Below, piece by piece: positions 19,100 to 30,768 of a stretch of 64,000 bases of DNA. Origin of the DNA: Megalonaias nervosa. Lineage: Eukaryota > Mollusca > Bivalvia > Unionida > Unionidae. Below the pieces are notes generated by a model that did no database searches, was not told where the DNA came from, and was given only the letters and a program-made list of their open reading frames with translations. Location of the stretch: NCBI GenBank assembly GCA_016617855.1, contig JAECUM010001880.1:62001-126000 (forward strand), written 5' to 3'. Each line of letters starts with the position of its first letter. The stretch's first letter is position 1. Position numbers and translations under genes: made by a program.

Positions 19100-20330
19100 A
19101 CATTATGGAAGCCTCCACTCGGAGACGGTACATGCAGGGAAACTTTGGCTGCTTTGTCTGCTCTTTTATTATCTTTTATACCAATGTGACCAGACAGCCA
19201 ACATTACTGAATACATTTTGCAGATTTTATCAAATCGTGCCAACAGGTATTAGAGATTTTTGTCATGATGTATATCCATTCTCCCATAATATCTTCAGAT
19301 TTAGGAAATTATAGAGCTGTAGCGTTTAATCACAATTAGTGGCAATTTTTCTCCTTGAGCCTGAGAAAGAAACAGGTCAGTTGCCGAACTGAAGCCTGCA
19401 AAGGAACAATGTCAGTTTCCCTGCATCGACATGTAAAAATATCTTCCTCCATGTGCTATTAAATTAGAAAGCAAAAGATGGGCACCCAAAGTGCGTGTTG
19501 TGGCATCTGTACATACAGTAGCTTCTGGCTGAGGTTTACTCCGGTATGATTCATGTTAATAACTATCGTCTGTCCTGCTACTGATGCAGTGGTTGATCTA
19601 AACAATAGTAAAAGGGACACCACTGAGTTAATAAAGCAATCTGCAGATGGCACACAAAGAGTCAGTTGAGATAAAGAAGGTCTGCAACTGTAATGAATAG
19701 TTTAATGAGCTGCAAGAACTCGTATGCGGAAATTTATCAGTGTTGCATCCACGAATTTACAAGAAAGGGGACCCATGGCAAAATCATTAGCGACCTTTTA
19801 AGGGTGAAGGGCCACAATGGTATCACCCACTATACCGGCGGCTGCTTCATTGATGGAATAAAGACTCAGGACTTCCATACATCATGCTTTCCTTAAATGA
19901 GATGCGTGTTAATGTAGAGAGGGAACGCCTGCTACCAAGGTTGCTCAAACAGGTTGGGAGATTAGAGATTTTCCTGGAAATGTCAACAGCAAAACTGAGT
20001 AGATCATTCATCCAAGTTTTGCCCCATCCTAGACGGGTTATCAGAATTACTTTGTATGTATACCCTGAATTTTTATAATATCCCCAGTACCAACACTGCT
20101 GGAGGACATCTGTAGCTCCAAAATCCGCTCCAACTGAATTTTGCATCCAGGACTCGATATGAAGGTGGACAGTTAGTGTTTCCACCTCGTCACTGGATGC
20201 TCCCAAAGAGCACTAATGCACTGAAAGACTGATGGATGATTTTATCAGTTGGCGTGATTTGTCTGGCCTCTTCCTGGCAACAAATAGGCTAGGATCTCTT
20301 TTCCTCAGACAACATTGTCATGTAGTTCAT
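19100..20330 (-). pseudogene. Decayed non-LTR retrotransposon (RT thumb + RNase H)
   Basis: The minus strand from about 20206 to 19847 encodes a region resembling the end of a LINE reverse transcriptase (TRLGWGKTW...DISRKISNL...MMYGSPE, compare the usual YLG...L.W..H...L...YGSP pattern). The minus strand at 19230-19110 encodes a GHIGIKDNKRADKAAK motif, the classic end of a LINE-type RNase H domain. Many stops and frameshifts occur. The order RT then RNase H fits a single old Jockey/I-like copy. The precise clade cannot be given. Confidence 0.65.
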
Positions 20331-20837
20331 TCTATTTGGTAACTGCCGGATAATTCCGTAAATTACCCTAATGTTTAGAGTTAGAATTATATCTCCTTGA
20401 ACACATGAACATAGAAATTACACCACTTGTTAAATCCACAGGAAAGGCAAAATTGTAGTTGTCATTCTTTTCCTTTGCTTGATTCGACATTGTAAATATC
20501 GTAAGCAGACAACATAGTGTTTTCCTTCTATGTACATTCATGTGTAGTCCAGCTTACACCCCTTCGCTTGAAATGGACTTGTGCAGGAACTGAAAATGAC
20601 TGGCAAGCATAGTCGTCTTTTACACTGAAAACTTCCGTTTGGAGTGAAACGCTCAAAAGATAAGGTGTTAGGACCACCCTGGGCATAATCAGATTTGAAT
20701 TTATAAATCAATAAATGATCTGATTAAGTTCTGAGCATCTTTTATCTCATTGTGCTTTTAGTTTTTTAAATCGGAAGGGGGATACAAGCAAACGGGAAGG
20801 TATATTCAGATTTCAAAGTATCACCACACTAACACTG

Positions 20838-21088
20838 ACACTAACACGTACGTATGTGATAGCTAATACATATTAACACGTATGTACATGATAGCTAATC
20901 CATACTAACACGCACATAAGTTATAGCTAATACATACTAGCACGTACGTACACGATAGCTAATAGATACTAATATATAAGTACATGATAGCTAATCCATA
21001 CTAACACGCACATACGTTATAGCTAATACATACTAACACGTACGTACATGATAGCTAATAGATATTAACACGTATGTGCGTGATACTA
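20838..21088. repeat. ~31-bp minisatellite, about 8 units
   Basis: Tandem units of the form ACTAACACGTACGTACATGA followed by TAGCTAATACAT, diverged by a few bases per unit (for example CATACG, GTATGT variants). No coding potential. Confidence 0.9.
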
Positions 21089-21661
21089 ACACCAATATCG
21101 GAGTTATAGACCCCGCACTCCACACTCCCAAGGTCAAGTTTATGTTGTAACATTGCTATTATTTATATAAGCGGAATGATGCCAATATTTAGAAACAAAA
21201 GAAAAGAAAAGAAAAACAAACAAAATCCACCCCACCCCCCACCCCCCAAAATAAAATAAAATAAAACGTTCAGACCCTGTGCGAATGAGCTGTCCGAAGT
21301 CAGACAAGAATGCTTGTATGTTACGCATTCTGTAGGTAAGAAAGACCAAGTCTTGCTTCCTCGGTCGGAGTGAAAAGTGTAGTTTTGATTACCTAACTAT
21401 ATCCCCCTCCCTACTGAGAGACTGAGAAAACATGACGAGGAATTTCGAACAGATAAAGTATTTAAGCCCGCGGGTTGTGTAAACTGAATGAGACATGGAA
21501 GAATTTAGCAAAGCGTCAGTATTAAATAATTCATGTATACAATTACTTGTAACCATATTATCATTCCATTGGATATATACTTTCAAGAATGTATTATTAC
21601 TGGATGGGGGTGGGGTGGGGGATTGGGATTTTACGCAGTTCTTAAGAATGAATTAGTCATA

Positions 21662-21770
21662 CATGGCGGCCAGTATGAATGGTGGGGAAGAACCTTGATA
21701 TCTCCAGGAAGAATCACCGATCCACCGGAAGCTACTGGCAAGCTTTCTCCCATTACTGGATGAATATTGT
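21662..21770. repeat. SINE-like fragment, same family as 53290-53525
   Basis: CATGGCGGCCAGTATGAATGG...GGAAGCTACTGGCAAGCTTTC is clearly related to the SINE at 53.3 kb but lacks the tRNA-like part. Confidence 0.6.
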
Positions 21771-22713
21771 TAGAACAGACTATAAAACACTAGTCGCTGA
21801 CTATAGACTTTAGCTAAAAGGTCACACATCTAAATCTTCGGCGGGTCAACATTTATTTATAATTAACTAAATTGTTTAAGCCTTAATATATTTAGTTTAT
21901 ATTGATATTTTTTAATGATCGATTGGCGTTTTGCAACCCGTCAGCATCGTATTTCATAGGGTTGGAATGGGGAATGGTTATGAGCAAAACGTGACAATAA
22001 TGGAGATGAAGACGTTCCCATTCAATTCAAAACCACGGTATTCAATATCCGGGCCACTCTGGGTGAGTTCTATCTCCTATTTTGGAGATTGCTGGCCGTT
22101 TCTTTCGCCCACGCCAACTGAAGCCCGCACTATATTTGTAAGCCACATAACGTGTGTTCAAACAGGGGAATTCTGAAAACTTGCAAGACGGTCACGAGTT
22201 GATACCCGGTGTTTTACATATAATAATGCTATTTTTTCTGTGAATCAGCTAGTTCCCGATATTCTCATCATACCAAACTCTTTCATTTTATGCAAATCTA
22301 AATATTATCTTTCTATACTTATTGATTCGTCACTCTCCTTTTTATGAAATTGCATTTGAATAATAATAGCTAACATGATTCGCGAATATTGATGCTATAT
22401 AATAACTAGAATGATTTTTCCCCATAAACTCCAGGATCCCTCCCTGAACAGGTACGTACCTGATGACAAAAAAATCTTTTGACACCTGTACGCTTCCACA
22501 AGTTATGGTCCCCCTTTTTCAAACTTAAAGAATTGATAACTTGTGGACAATAGTTTCTCAGTGGCGATTTTTGAGGGTTCACACCCCCATAAAAAAGAGT
22601 TTATGTTGCAATGTTGATATTATTTGTAAACTCGGCTTACCAATAGCTTAAAAAAAACTTTAGCAGATTGCTGTCCTAAGTCGGACGAGAATGTTCGTAT
22701 CGCTAGATAATGG

Positions 22714-23995
22714 CACAGGTGCTCGACGCGAGCTTGATGTTAAGAAAAAAACAACAAAAAAACCCCCAATAATCTGAAGGAAAAAATCATACAGAGTGAC
22801 AAAAATACCTCAGATTACCCCCATGACCCGTTCTGACATTGGACCCTCTCTATCATACTATATAAGAGAAAAGGTACGTAAATTCCAAATACTTCGTTCT
22901 ACTCATGACCCTCGATTTCCTTCTGCTATTTCCGTCTTTAAAGGCATACGACCATATTCTATGGCTTGTTTTACTCCTGAGATATTTTTCTATCCATCAA
23001 GCCATCATTGACTATTCTGCGTTGCACCAAACTGAAGTAACGGGCTCCGAAACGTGCGAATTTCGCGAATTTTGTCTGCCTGGACAGTATTACGCCCAGG
23101 TGACAACCGGTGAAAATAGCTACATATACCATACTTAAATAACATCCATGCATCAGATAAATATTTTCAGTTATTATCTAACGTATTTCTGGAAATTTTA
23201 ATTTGATGTAGTGCAATCATACATTAATGCATACTCTCATTAATTTAACACATTCAAATGATTTATAACACAATGAGATCATGTTAATACCTTTTTTGCA
23301 GGGGTACAAATATTTACATCGGGAAACGGTGACGGTGCATGGATGTTATTTAAGTATAACCTTTTGAGCCAATAATATTTCGCCGTTGACGTGTGTGCCG
23401 CATAGTGTACATGTTTTCAGACTGAGTGTCGCATGTATGGGATGTATGTGTAGTGAAGAAGACAATGTCTAATTCTTCCTTGGAACAGGATTCCTAACGT
23501 TGAATCGAGTTCATAGTAAGTAAACACTTACTTTTGCATCTACCACTGTTCTGTAATTGAAGAAGGGATGTATCGTAGAGTCGCAAACATGGTATATGTA
23601 GCTCTTTTCACCGGTTGTCACCTGAGCGTAATACTTTCCAGGCAGACAAAATTCGCGAAATTCGCAAGTTTCGGAACCCGTAACTTCAGTTTGGTGCAAC
23701 GCAGAATAGTCAATGATGGCTTGATGGATAGAAAAATATCTCAGGAGTAAAAACAAGCCATAGAATATGGTCGTATGCCTTTAAAGACGGAAATAGCAGA
23801 AGGAAATCAAGGGTCATGAATGGAACGAAGTATTTGGAATTTACGTACCTTTTCTCTTATATAGTATGATAGAGAGGGTCCAATGTCAGAACGGGTCATG
23901 GGGGTAATCTGAGGTATTTTTGTCACTGTATGATTTTTTTTTCCCTTCAGATTATTGTTTTTTTCTTAACATCAAGCTCGCGTCGAGCACCTGTG
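22714..23995. repeat. 1.3-kb inverted repeat (two ~410-bp arms)
   Basis: The arm 22714-23133 is the inverse of 23589-23995, more than 90 percent alike by eye, from CACAGGTGCTCGACGCGAGC to GCTACATATACCAT. A 455-bp spacer contains a second small inverse match (ATACTTAAATAACATCCATGC at 23132 and its complement at 23337). Each arm contains the same open stretch with SETCEFREFCLPG. It ends about 100 bp before Polinton copy B. Could be a foldback transposon or an inverted duplication. Confidence 0.8.
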
Positions 23996-24096
23996 GATAA
24001 TGGGTGCTTTAACAATTTTTACCAGAGTTGTCGTTCCTTTAAGTCACTGTCGTATGCGGATGCAGACCACAATTTATTTTACTATTTATTCCTCAT

Positions 24097-24506
24097 AGTA
24101 GTATACTAAGATGAGGTTCCTGAACCAAAAGAGGATCCTAGACCAGAAACCCCACCCACCACCTCTCCAAAATTTGGGAGGTGGAAAGAGGTTCCCGGAC
24201 CTATAGATTTATTTCTATTTAAACAATAAATATAATATAAAATGTACCATTATCAATCAAAGCGACATGTCGGATTTGATCTAACAAACAAATTTTGTAA
24301 GAGATTTAATTCGATTAGGGCAGCCTCAAGCTATACTGGCATAGCAACTAAAATAATAAGCAGTTGTATCAAAAATGTTGGTTACCATTTATCACCAAAA
24401 TATGTTTCAGTATGGTTGTTTTCTGATGCAAATGACAATAAAATATTAGGTTGGGCAGATGACCCAATGACATTTATTGACAATATAGTTGACAATGATA
24501 TTTCTA
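24097..24506. repeat. Left terminal inverted repeat of copy B
   Basis: About 410 bp, inverse of 39694-40101. It includes the NUMOD1-like ORF and a CCCCACCC...CTCTCC stretch near the tip. Also matches the copy A end at 11724. Confidence 0.88.
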
Positions 24507-24526
24507 AATATCTACTACTAATATAA
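24242..24526 (+). CDS. NUMOD1/IENR1-like small protein carried in the TIR
   Basis: Intact 94-residue ORF. The pattern GFDLTNKFCKRFNSIRAASS, TGIATKIISSCIK and KYVSVWLF matches the layout of NUMOD1/IENR1 helix-turn-helix modules (tyrosine/hydrophobic strand, F-x-S-I-x-x-A helix, TGI, I-x-x-x-I, aromatic end). Such modules give DNA binding to homing endonucleases. A C-terminal acidic extension follows (WADDPMTFIDNIVDNDI). The HNH gene of this element (33597-34391) also ends in a related module, so a shared target-recognition role at element ends is plausible. The opposite TIR (39694-39965) and copy A have broken versions. Confidence 0.65.
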   Translation: MYHYQSKRHVGFDLTNKFCKRFNSIRAASSYTGIATKIISSCIKNVGYHLSPKYVSVWLFSDANDNKILGWADDPMTFIDNIVDNDISKYLLLI

Positions 24527-25001
24527 CCACATTTTATGATAACCTTTTTCATACCTGCTGACTCCGGCAGAATATCTGTTAACATACTGTCAGTAATACG
24601 AAACTCGCGTATTTAATCGTCCATATCATATTTTACACCTCGCAAATAAGATTGTATCTGATCAAGTAATTTTTTATAAGTGATAATTGCTATCTTACAA
24701 GCATTTTTTTAGTCTCAAGTCGAGGCACAATTTTCTTACATGCTGATGAAGGAGATACACCGACACCAGATATTATTAACAGAAACCGACTTAATGATGC
24801 CCCACTTGAAATTCTGCCAGAGCTGGTTATCAGCAGTGGCAAATATGATATTATTCGAAGTATTCTACTGTAATGCTTATAACATTGTTTTACACACCAA
24901 AGGTTTTTATGATAATATCTGTAATATTGCATCAGAGCGTGAACATCTTGTTTTGGAATTTCTTCTGAAATATGATTGAAATCGATGATTTGTTTTTTCA
25001 T
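24518..25001 (-). pseudogene. Short membrane protein, copy B version
   Basis: The ATG at 25001 (MKKQIIDFNHISEEIPKQDV) leads through a hydrophobic segment (SYLPLLITSS...FLLIISGVGVS) to the region where the frame is lost near 24700. The tail, in another frame, ends at a TAG at 24518, overlapping the NUMOD1-like gene end by 9 bp. Homologous to 10705-11186. Function unknown. Confidence 0.55.
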
Positions 25002-25023
25002 TATACAATATTTGCTTACAGTT

Positions 25024-26238
25024 TTATATAATATTAAAAACTCTAGCACCAACAATCGAATCAAGAAACTCACGGAACTTATTATTGTTAGGATCAGCTA
25101 TAAAATCTCTGTACTTGTCATAAACATTTGACGAAGTATCATTATATCGTTTATCTGTTAGTACATCATTTTTCTTTAACCAAGTAAATGAATCAAAAAT
25201 ATCTCCTACTTCACGTTCGTACAAATCTGCTTCATTCACCAAATTACTGTAATCTTTTTCTGTTTCATCAATATACCCTAATACCAAGCCTATCTGATCT
25301 AGCGTGAAATTTTTTAGAACAATATGTTGTCTGATAATTGCATATGCTACCACGAAATTTGCTAGCATTAATTTTCGGAGTATGTATATGTTAAGTTGGA
25401 TAAGACTAACAGCATCAGCTACTTTAACCAATAAATTTGCATATGATGGTCTTGTGAACAATTTCTCAACTTCATTGTAATAATTTCGCAATGACAACTG
25501 TCTAGAGCGTTGGAGTGATCGAAGTGGAATGTCGTCCTCATAACTTATGTCGTAATAAGAATCAATTTTTTCCCCCAACATATTCAATAATAATAATTGG
25601 ATCAAATTCTGTTTTTTTACGTATCATTGGTAGAATTGCGTTCGAGTATGCTTTAACAATTAACTCAGCATCTGGTGTTATGGTAACAATTTTAACTAGG
25701 GTTTCCTTATCGTGGTAGTACATACCGAGATATTTAAAAATACCTCGTTTTAAAAAAACTATTATATAACTTTCTGTTTCTTTTTACTCCTATTATCTTA
25801 GATTTCGCTAGCTTGTCAAGACGATTATGATTTTCGTTTATTTGTCTTTCTTCCCCCGCTTTTCCACCATGTGCTCGTGCTTTTATTAAGTCCGATTTTA
25901 TTATCAAATCTATATTTTTAAAGTCAAGCTCGATCAATATTTTTTTAAAACACAATTTCAACTTGTTTTTGTTCTTCTAAACAATCATCAGGATGACAGT
26001 AACTTCTTATAATATCAAAGTTTTCTATTGCTTTCAACAGTTGTGGTCCTCTCATATACATAACAAGAATAAAAATTTTTTCTTCATCTGACAATGGAGA
26101 ATTTATCATTGTAATTGTAAAATTTTTCTTGGTATTTATTATACGTGCTGATGGTGATTGGTCCCCAACATCTATTTTAGGGTTATAAATATTATCATTA
26201 AATTCTCTCGCAACGGTTATAATTGGTGGTTCTGACAT
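25024..26238 (-). pseudogene. Unknown ~400-aa Polinton protein, copy B version
   Basis: Pieces starting at MSEPPIITVAREF (26238), with a break near 25945, a second piece to 25734 and a third at 25605-25024, cover the same protein as 9388-10691. Conserved blocks include MRGPQLLKAIENFDII, SYYDISYEDD and LRKLMLANFVVAYAI. It shows that the copy A fragments are one gene and that the C-terminus ends FLDSIVGAR. No known domain seen. Confidence 0.6.
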
Positions 26239-26253
26239 TATTATAGCACTAGA

Positions 26254-27518
26254 TTAAATTTGATCATCGAGTGTATATATTTGAAATGATGTCAGTCCTG
26301 GAAACGGACGTTCAGAAGCAATAACATAAATTCGGAAATATAAGTACTTGTTGTCAGTATTTTCTGTCGGAATCGTAAAACATTGTGTTGTTGAAATATA
26401 AGTGTCTGTTGTACTATATAATGTTGTCCAGTCGATATCATTATTTGATCCTTCCAATCGCCAATTATAAATTCGACCAACATTAGAGTTTAATCGACCT
26501 CGCAAATGAAATTGCCAAATAGCAACTGCAGTAGGACATTTAACTTTAATCCAAAAAATTCCAACTTCTCCGTTGGTCGTCAATTCGTGTCTATCAGAGA
26601 AAACGTAATAAGGATAATTTTCAGGATAATATGCTGCTGCGCTTACCTCAAACCCAACTCGATTGTCAGTTGCCTTAAAAAGTGTTGGAATATACCCAAC
26701 ATTGTTTTTGGTTCGTTTTACACCACTAGACAGACTGTCAACGTACGCTTTATTTGTCAGATCATTAGGTTAACTGGAACATATGTCGTAGTTATTTTAT
26801 TATTTCTCATGTTCATGTTGCCTGTCACTGGTCCACCAGATTTCTTAAAATATGGAGTAAGTTCTTCTTTTAGCTGAGCATAACTAATAGCATCAGTTTA
26901 ATTAGCTGGTGGCGAGGTTGTCGGTAATCCAGTTATTTTTGAATTTGACATAGAAAAGTTACCTGTCATTGTGTCACCGGCTTCGTTAAGTTTATTATCG
27001 TCAACAGATTTTAGTTGCGCATAACTTACAGCTTGTGTGTTATCTACATTTGCTGGCGGATATACAGTCTCTACCCCAATAATTTTTATACTCGACATGT
27101 TAAAAATACCTGTAACAGTCCCACCGGTTTTATCAAGTTTGTTATTATTCACATACTTCAACTGTAAGTAACTTACCGCTTGAGTTTGATTTAAGTTTGC
27201 CGGTGGATATCCGGTCTCTAAATTTATAAATTTTTTTCCTGACATATCTAAGTTACCACTTAAAGTTCTTCCTGTCAATGATTATTATTGTCGACGAATT
27301 TAAGTTGTGCATAACTAACAGCTTGTGTGTTAACAACATTTATTGGCGGATAATTTGTTTCTAAATCTAGTACTCGTTGATTTGACATAGACAGGTTTCC
27401 TGTCATCGTACCGCCAGTTTTTTTTCAGGTAGCCCGATAAATCAATATTGCCGTTTGGTATTGTACTTATAGCTGATGAATCTCCTAATGATGTTCCAAA
27501 TTTTGTATAATAGCTTAT
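26254..27518 (-). pseudogene. Repeat fibre with discoidin-like domain, copy B version
   Basis: Collinear with 7815-9370: fibre repeats (GGTVTGIFNMSSIKI, GDTMTGNFSMSNSKI and others) followed by the F5/8C-like head (WIKVKCPTAVAIWQFHLRGR, YNWRLEGSNNDIDW). The start codon position has ATA instead of ATG at 27516-27518 and several frameshifts occur, so it is dead. It lacks the small duplication in the head seen in copy A, and a segment of the shaft appears shortened. Confidence 0.75.
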
Positions 27519-27583
27519 TATTTATTTATTGTCTGACAATTTTTTTATATGTAAATTATATAACATAAAATTGTATAACAGCG
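27519..27583. promoter_or_regulatory. Divergent promoter, copy B
   Basis: A 65-bp AT-rich gap between the fibre and ATPase starts. It retains CATAAAATTGTATAACA just ahead of the ATPase ATG, as in copy A, and TTTTTTATATG towards the fibre. Confidence 0.4.
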
Positions 27584-28209
27584 ATGGCAAAATCGTCGAT
27601 ATTAAACTTTGATACAGAGCGGTTGGTGAAACATAAACATAACAATGAACTTTCAGATTGTCATTATCTTATTGTTGGAAGAACTGGATCGGGATAAACA
27701 AATTTACTTATGAATTTACTGCTGGGCAATAATTTTAACTACGATCGAGTTTATATTTACACAATTAATCCACAACAAGATAAGTACGAGCTACTTAGCG
27801 AATATAATAACAAACTTCGTGATGATCTTGAGGCTGGTGAAGATTTTTTATTATCAGACAACCAGAAGATCTTGTTCCAGTTAATCAACTTGATTCAGAT
27901 GAACATAAGATAGTTGTTTTTGATGATATTCCGCTAAACAATGAAGAAATGAATAAAATAAGATCATATTTTTCACTTTCACGTAATAAGAAATGTAATT
28001 CTATTTATCTCGCCCAAGGTTTTTATAATGTTGATATATTTATTCGGCGAAATACTGGCTGTTTTATATTATTTCCAGGACTGGACAATATTGACGTTAG
28101 AAATATTGCAAACGAACAATGTGGCGACGTAACAAAAGATAAATTTATTGAACTATATTATCAGGCAATAAAAGATAAATATAACTTTTTCTTTTATTTG
28201 ATAAACTAA
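27584..28209 (+). pseudogene. A32/FtsK-type packaging ATPase, copy B (stop at Walker A Lys)
   Basis: Starts MAKSSILNFDTERLVKHKH. Codon 38, the Walker A lysine (AAA in copy A), is TAA here (27695-27697). A second break comes before the Walker B. The C-terminal part is clear: VFDDIP (Walker B), SIYLAQGFYN, GLDNIDVRNIANEQ, to a TAA at 28207-28209. Otherwise near identical to copy A, and it supplies the sensible frame for the A gene's 3' part. Directly next to the deletion that removed two neighbouring genes. Confidence 0.85.
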
Positions 28210-28221
28210 CACATAATCCGG

Positions 28222-28899
28222 ATGAAATGTATGCAACTGCATACTGAAAAACAGTATGAGATTGGATTAATTTCCTGTACGGCATGGCATTCTATGGCTA
28301 ACGTAAAAACTGGAGTAAATGATGAATTTACATTCGCTATTACAACTCCAAGAAATGCATGGAAAACATTTAAAATTCCACAAGGAGCTTATAATGTCAC
28401 TGATCTAAATAAAATAATAAAAGAACTTATAACAAAAAATAATGGTGTAGCTGACAATTTTGAGCTGACACCAAGTTATAATACGTTACGCGCCAGAATA
28501 ACATTAAAAAATATGTTAGTCGATCTTATATCGCCAACAAGTATGGCACTACTGATAGGATTTTATCGTGAAAATTATATTGCTTTTGAACAAACTATAA
28601 CGTATGACGGTGATCTGCCAGTAAATATAACTGACGTAAACACAATATTAATAAATTGCTCTATTGCAACTGGATCTTATTCAGCCCATGGTAGTAAAGG
28701 ACAAACAATATATAGTTTTTCTCCGGACGTTCCACCTGGATCTCTCATCCAAATTAGTCCACGTCAAGTTATTTATTATCCGTTAAACGTTGAAAATCAA
28801 ATAACAGAAATAAGCATGCAATTGACAGATCAATCTGGACGACAACTGTATTTGAATAACGAGGTTGTTACTTATTACCTGCACCTACGAGCACAATAA
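28222..28899 (+). pseudogene. Penton, copy B (N-terminus deleted)
   Basis: Open for 225 codons with the conserved penton body (EKQYEIGLISCTAWHSMANV, LPVNITDVNTILINCSIATG, SPDVPPGSLIQISPR). The first about 35 residues seen in copy A are missing and replaced by a short unrelated start (MKCMQLHT) created by the deletion junction near 28240. The body shows no stop, unlike copy A. Confidence 0.75.
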
Positions 28900-28920
28900 A
28901 TTTATACGACCTCAAATATA

Positions 28921-29279
28921 ATGAAACAGAGAAAAAAATGTTACAGAAGAAAAATAGCTGGAGGATTTTTTGGAAATATATTTACTAAAATTATTGAAAA
29001 TGTTCCAGGAATAGCTCATAAAGTTGCGCCAATTGCACTTGACGCGTCAAAAGCTTTTGCAACTGGAGATGCATCTGCCGCTGAAACTGCGGTGGGACAA
29101 AAATAGCTGATAAAATAAAAGGCACACCGTCTACATCTGAGATAAAACAAATTATATCAGAAATTGCTCCAACAAAAGAAACTCAACGTGCAATGATAAC
29201 AACAACAAAAAAACTTTTATCACCAAAAGGAGAACAAATTATACAAAAATTAATATCTAAGGAAAAAGCGCCGAAATAA
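28921..29279 (+). pseudogene. Small basic pVI-like protein, copy B (frameshift)
   Basis: Starts MKQRKKCYRRKIAGGFFGN like 4731-5096 and stops at a TAG after 61 codons (29104). The remaining codons continue in another frame to a TAA at 29277-29279. Confidence 0.6.
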
Positions 29280-29310
29280 TAAAATTTTATATAACCGAAT
29301 AAATAAAAAA

Positions 29311-30034
29311 ATATCTGTTAAAAATTATCTCGATTTAGCGGAAACTTATGACACCGACGACACCGTAACAGAATTTGAGTATGTTGAGTATCTCGACGAA
29401 AATTCTAATGAACCAAATAAGGCTGGCGTCAGAACATTTAATACTCGAGACGAGGACGTATTTCTACTGCCTCACAAAGCAATATTGGAAGTTCGTGGCC
29501 AGATTATGACAGTAGCTAATCCACCAGTCGCAACTGCAGCTGGAACATAAGTAGTTCTTATAAATAATGGCTGGTGTTTATTTAAAAATGCTAGATATCA
29601 GCTAGCTAATCAAACTGTTGAGGATATTTCAAATCACCTGCAAGTTGAAAGTACAATCTTAAATGCTATTTCGTTTTCTGACGATTACTCTAGATCAACT
29701 GCAACTAATATGATGTGGTTTAAAGATACTGGATCTGGTTCGTCGGGTGTTGTTGCATCAGCTGAATTTGTTTCAGGAGGAGTAGCTATTTTAGTTGCAG
29801 GGGGAAAATGCCGCTGCAGATGCTGTAATTGTAAGAGATTTTCTTATTGCTAATGCTAACAATTTTGGTATAGTCGCACCAGCTGCAGATGCTGATGCAG
29901 ATGCTGCAAGAGTCTCATTTATTGCAGCTTGTAATAATCTTGGTATAACACCACCAGGTGCGGCTGCGTTAGTGATCAGCGACAGATTTATAACAATTGA
30001 CACAGTCGGAGGTAAAATGTCAGTACAAGTTTGA
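29311..30034 (+). pseudogene. Major capsid protein remnant, copy B
   Basis: The start is ATA instead of ATG, a TAA lies near 29548, and about 0.83 kb of the middle is missing compared with the 1551-bp copy A gene. The N-terminal part (KNYLDLAETYDTDDTV) and the C-terminal end (DTVGGKMSVQV) are clear. The junction falls after an Ala-rich stretch near 29970. Confidence 0.8.
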
Positions 30035-30067
30035 AGAACTTCAAGTTTAATCTGTAATCTGTATATA

Positions 30068-30471
30068 ATGACAAAATATATTGTAAAAGAAATATATTTG
30101 ACTGATTGTCTAGTTAAAAAATTAGCAGCTGCTGTTGCAAAGCAGAGGCAGGTATCATTAAAAATAAAACCTAACACTGAAGGTGTTTCCAAAGGTAGTT
30201 TAACAAAATTAATGTTAACCTAAAAAAAAAACCAAGTAAATAAATGCGATGGAGAAAACCTTTTGTTTTAAATTTAAGCGCGTCACAAATAACAGCAATG
30301 TCAAAACAAGGTGGTTTCTTCGGTCAGGCATTATCTGTAATGGCCAGAACGTTAATACCTAAAATTTTGCCAGTACTTGGTACATTAGGATTAGCAGCAG
30401 CGTCCGGCGCAGTATCTGGCGTAACGAAAAAAGCTGTCTCAGGTGATGGTATAAAGAAAATTTTTGTCTAA
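30068..30471 (+). pseudogene. pX-like minor virion protein, copy B
   Basis: Starts MTKYIVKEIYLTD and ends GIKKIFV as in 2751-3137, with an in-frame TAA and a frameshift around 30220-30245 at an A-run. The second half is open (30244-30471), with KPFVLNLSASQITAMSKQGG and the Gly/Ala-rich hydrophobic segment. Confidence 0.6.
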
Positions 30472-30482
30472 AGATAAATATA

Positions 30483-30670
30483 ATGCCACGACGAAAAACG
30501 GCAAAACGAAAGACGACAACGAAAAAAATAAAAAAAGACACGACCGAGGCGAAAAACAAACAAAGGTGGATTTATAGGACCGTTGCTGGCGGGAGAAGTG
30601 GGAAGTATATTGCCAAATCTGTTGGGAATAGGCCGAGGACTAACATTGCCAGGAACTCGGCCGCGTTGAG
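30483..30670 (+). pseudogene. Basic core peptide, copy B
   Basis: Starts MPRRKTAKRKTTTKKIKK, Lys/Arg-rich as in copy A. The Gly/Leu-rich second half (GGFIGPLLAGEVGSILPNLL) lies in another frame. The long ORF that runs to 30731 carries the protease N-terminal segment (DFDILDKLKN) at its end, as expected for overlapping genes. Confidence 0.5.
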
Positions 30671-30768
30671 TGACTTTGATATACTTGATAAACTAAAAAA
30701 TAGTAAAAAATTTCCGTGGAGTTTATTCTAAGGATGAACTTGATGATGCGATTGCTGGTGGCTCGTGT

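Noticed and set aside
19847..20206. Stand-alone 119-codon host gene
   Set aside because: Reads as the RT thumb end of a LINE and lies in line with an RNase H motif; treated as pseudogene.
20838..21088. CRISPR-like array
   Set aside because: Tandem units without unique spacers in a eukaryotic sequence; it is a minisatellite.
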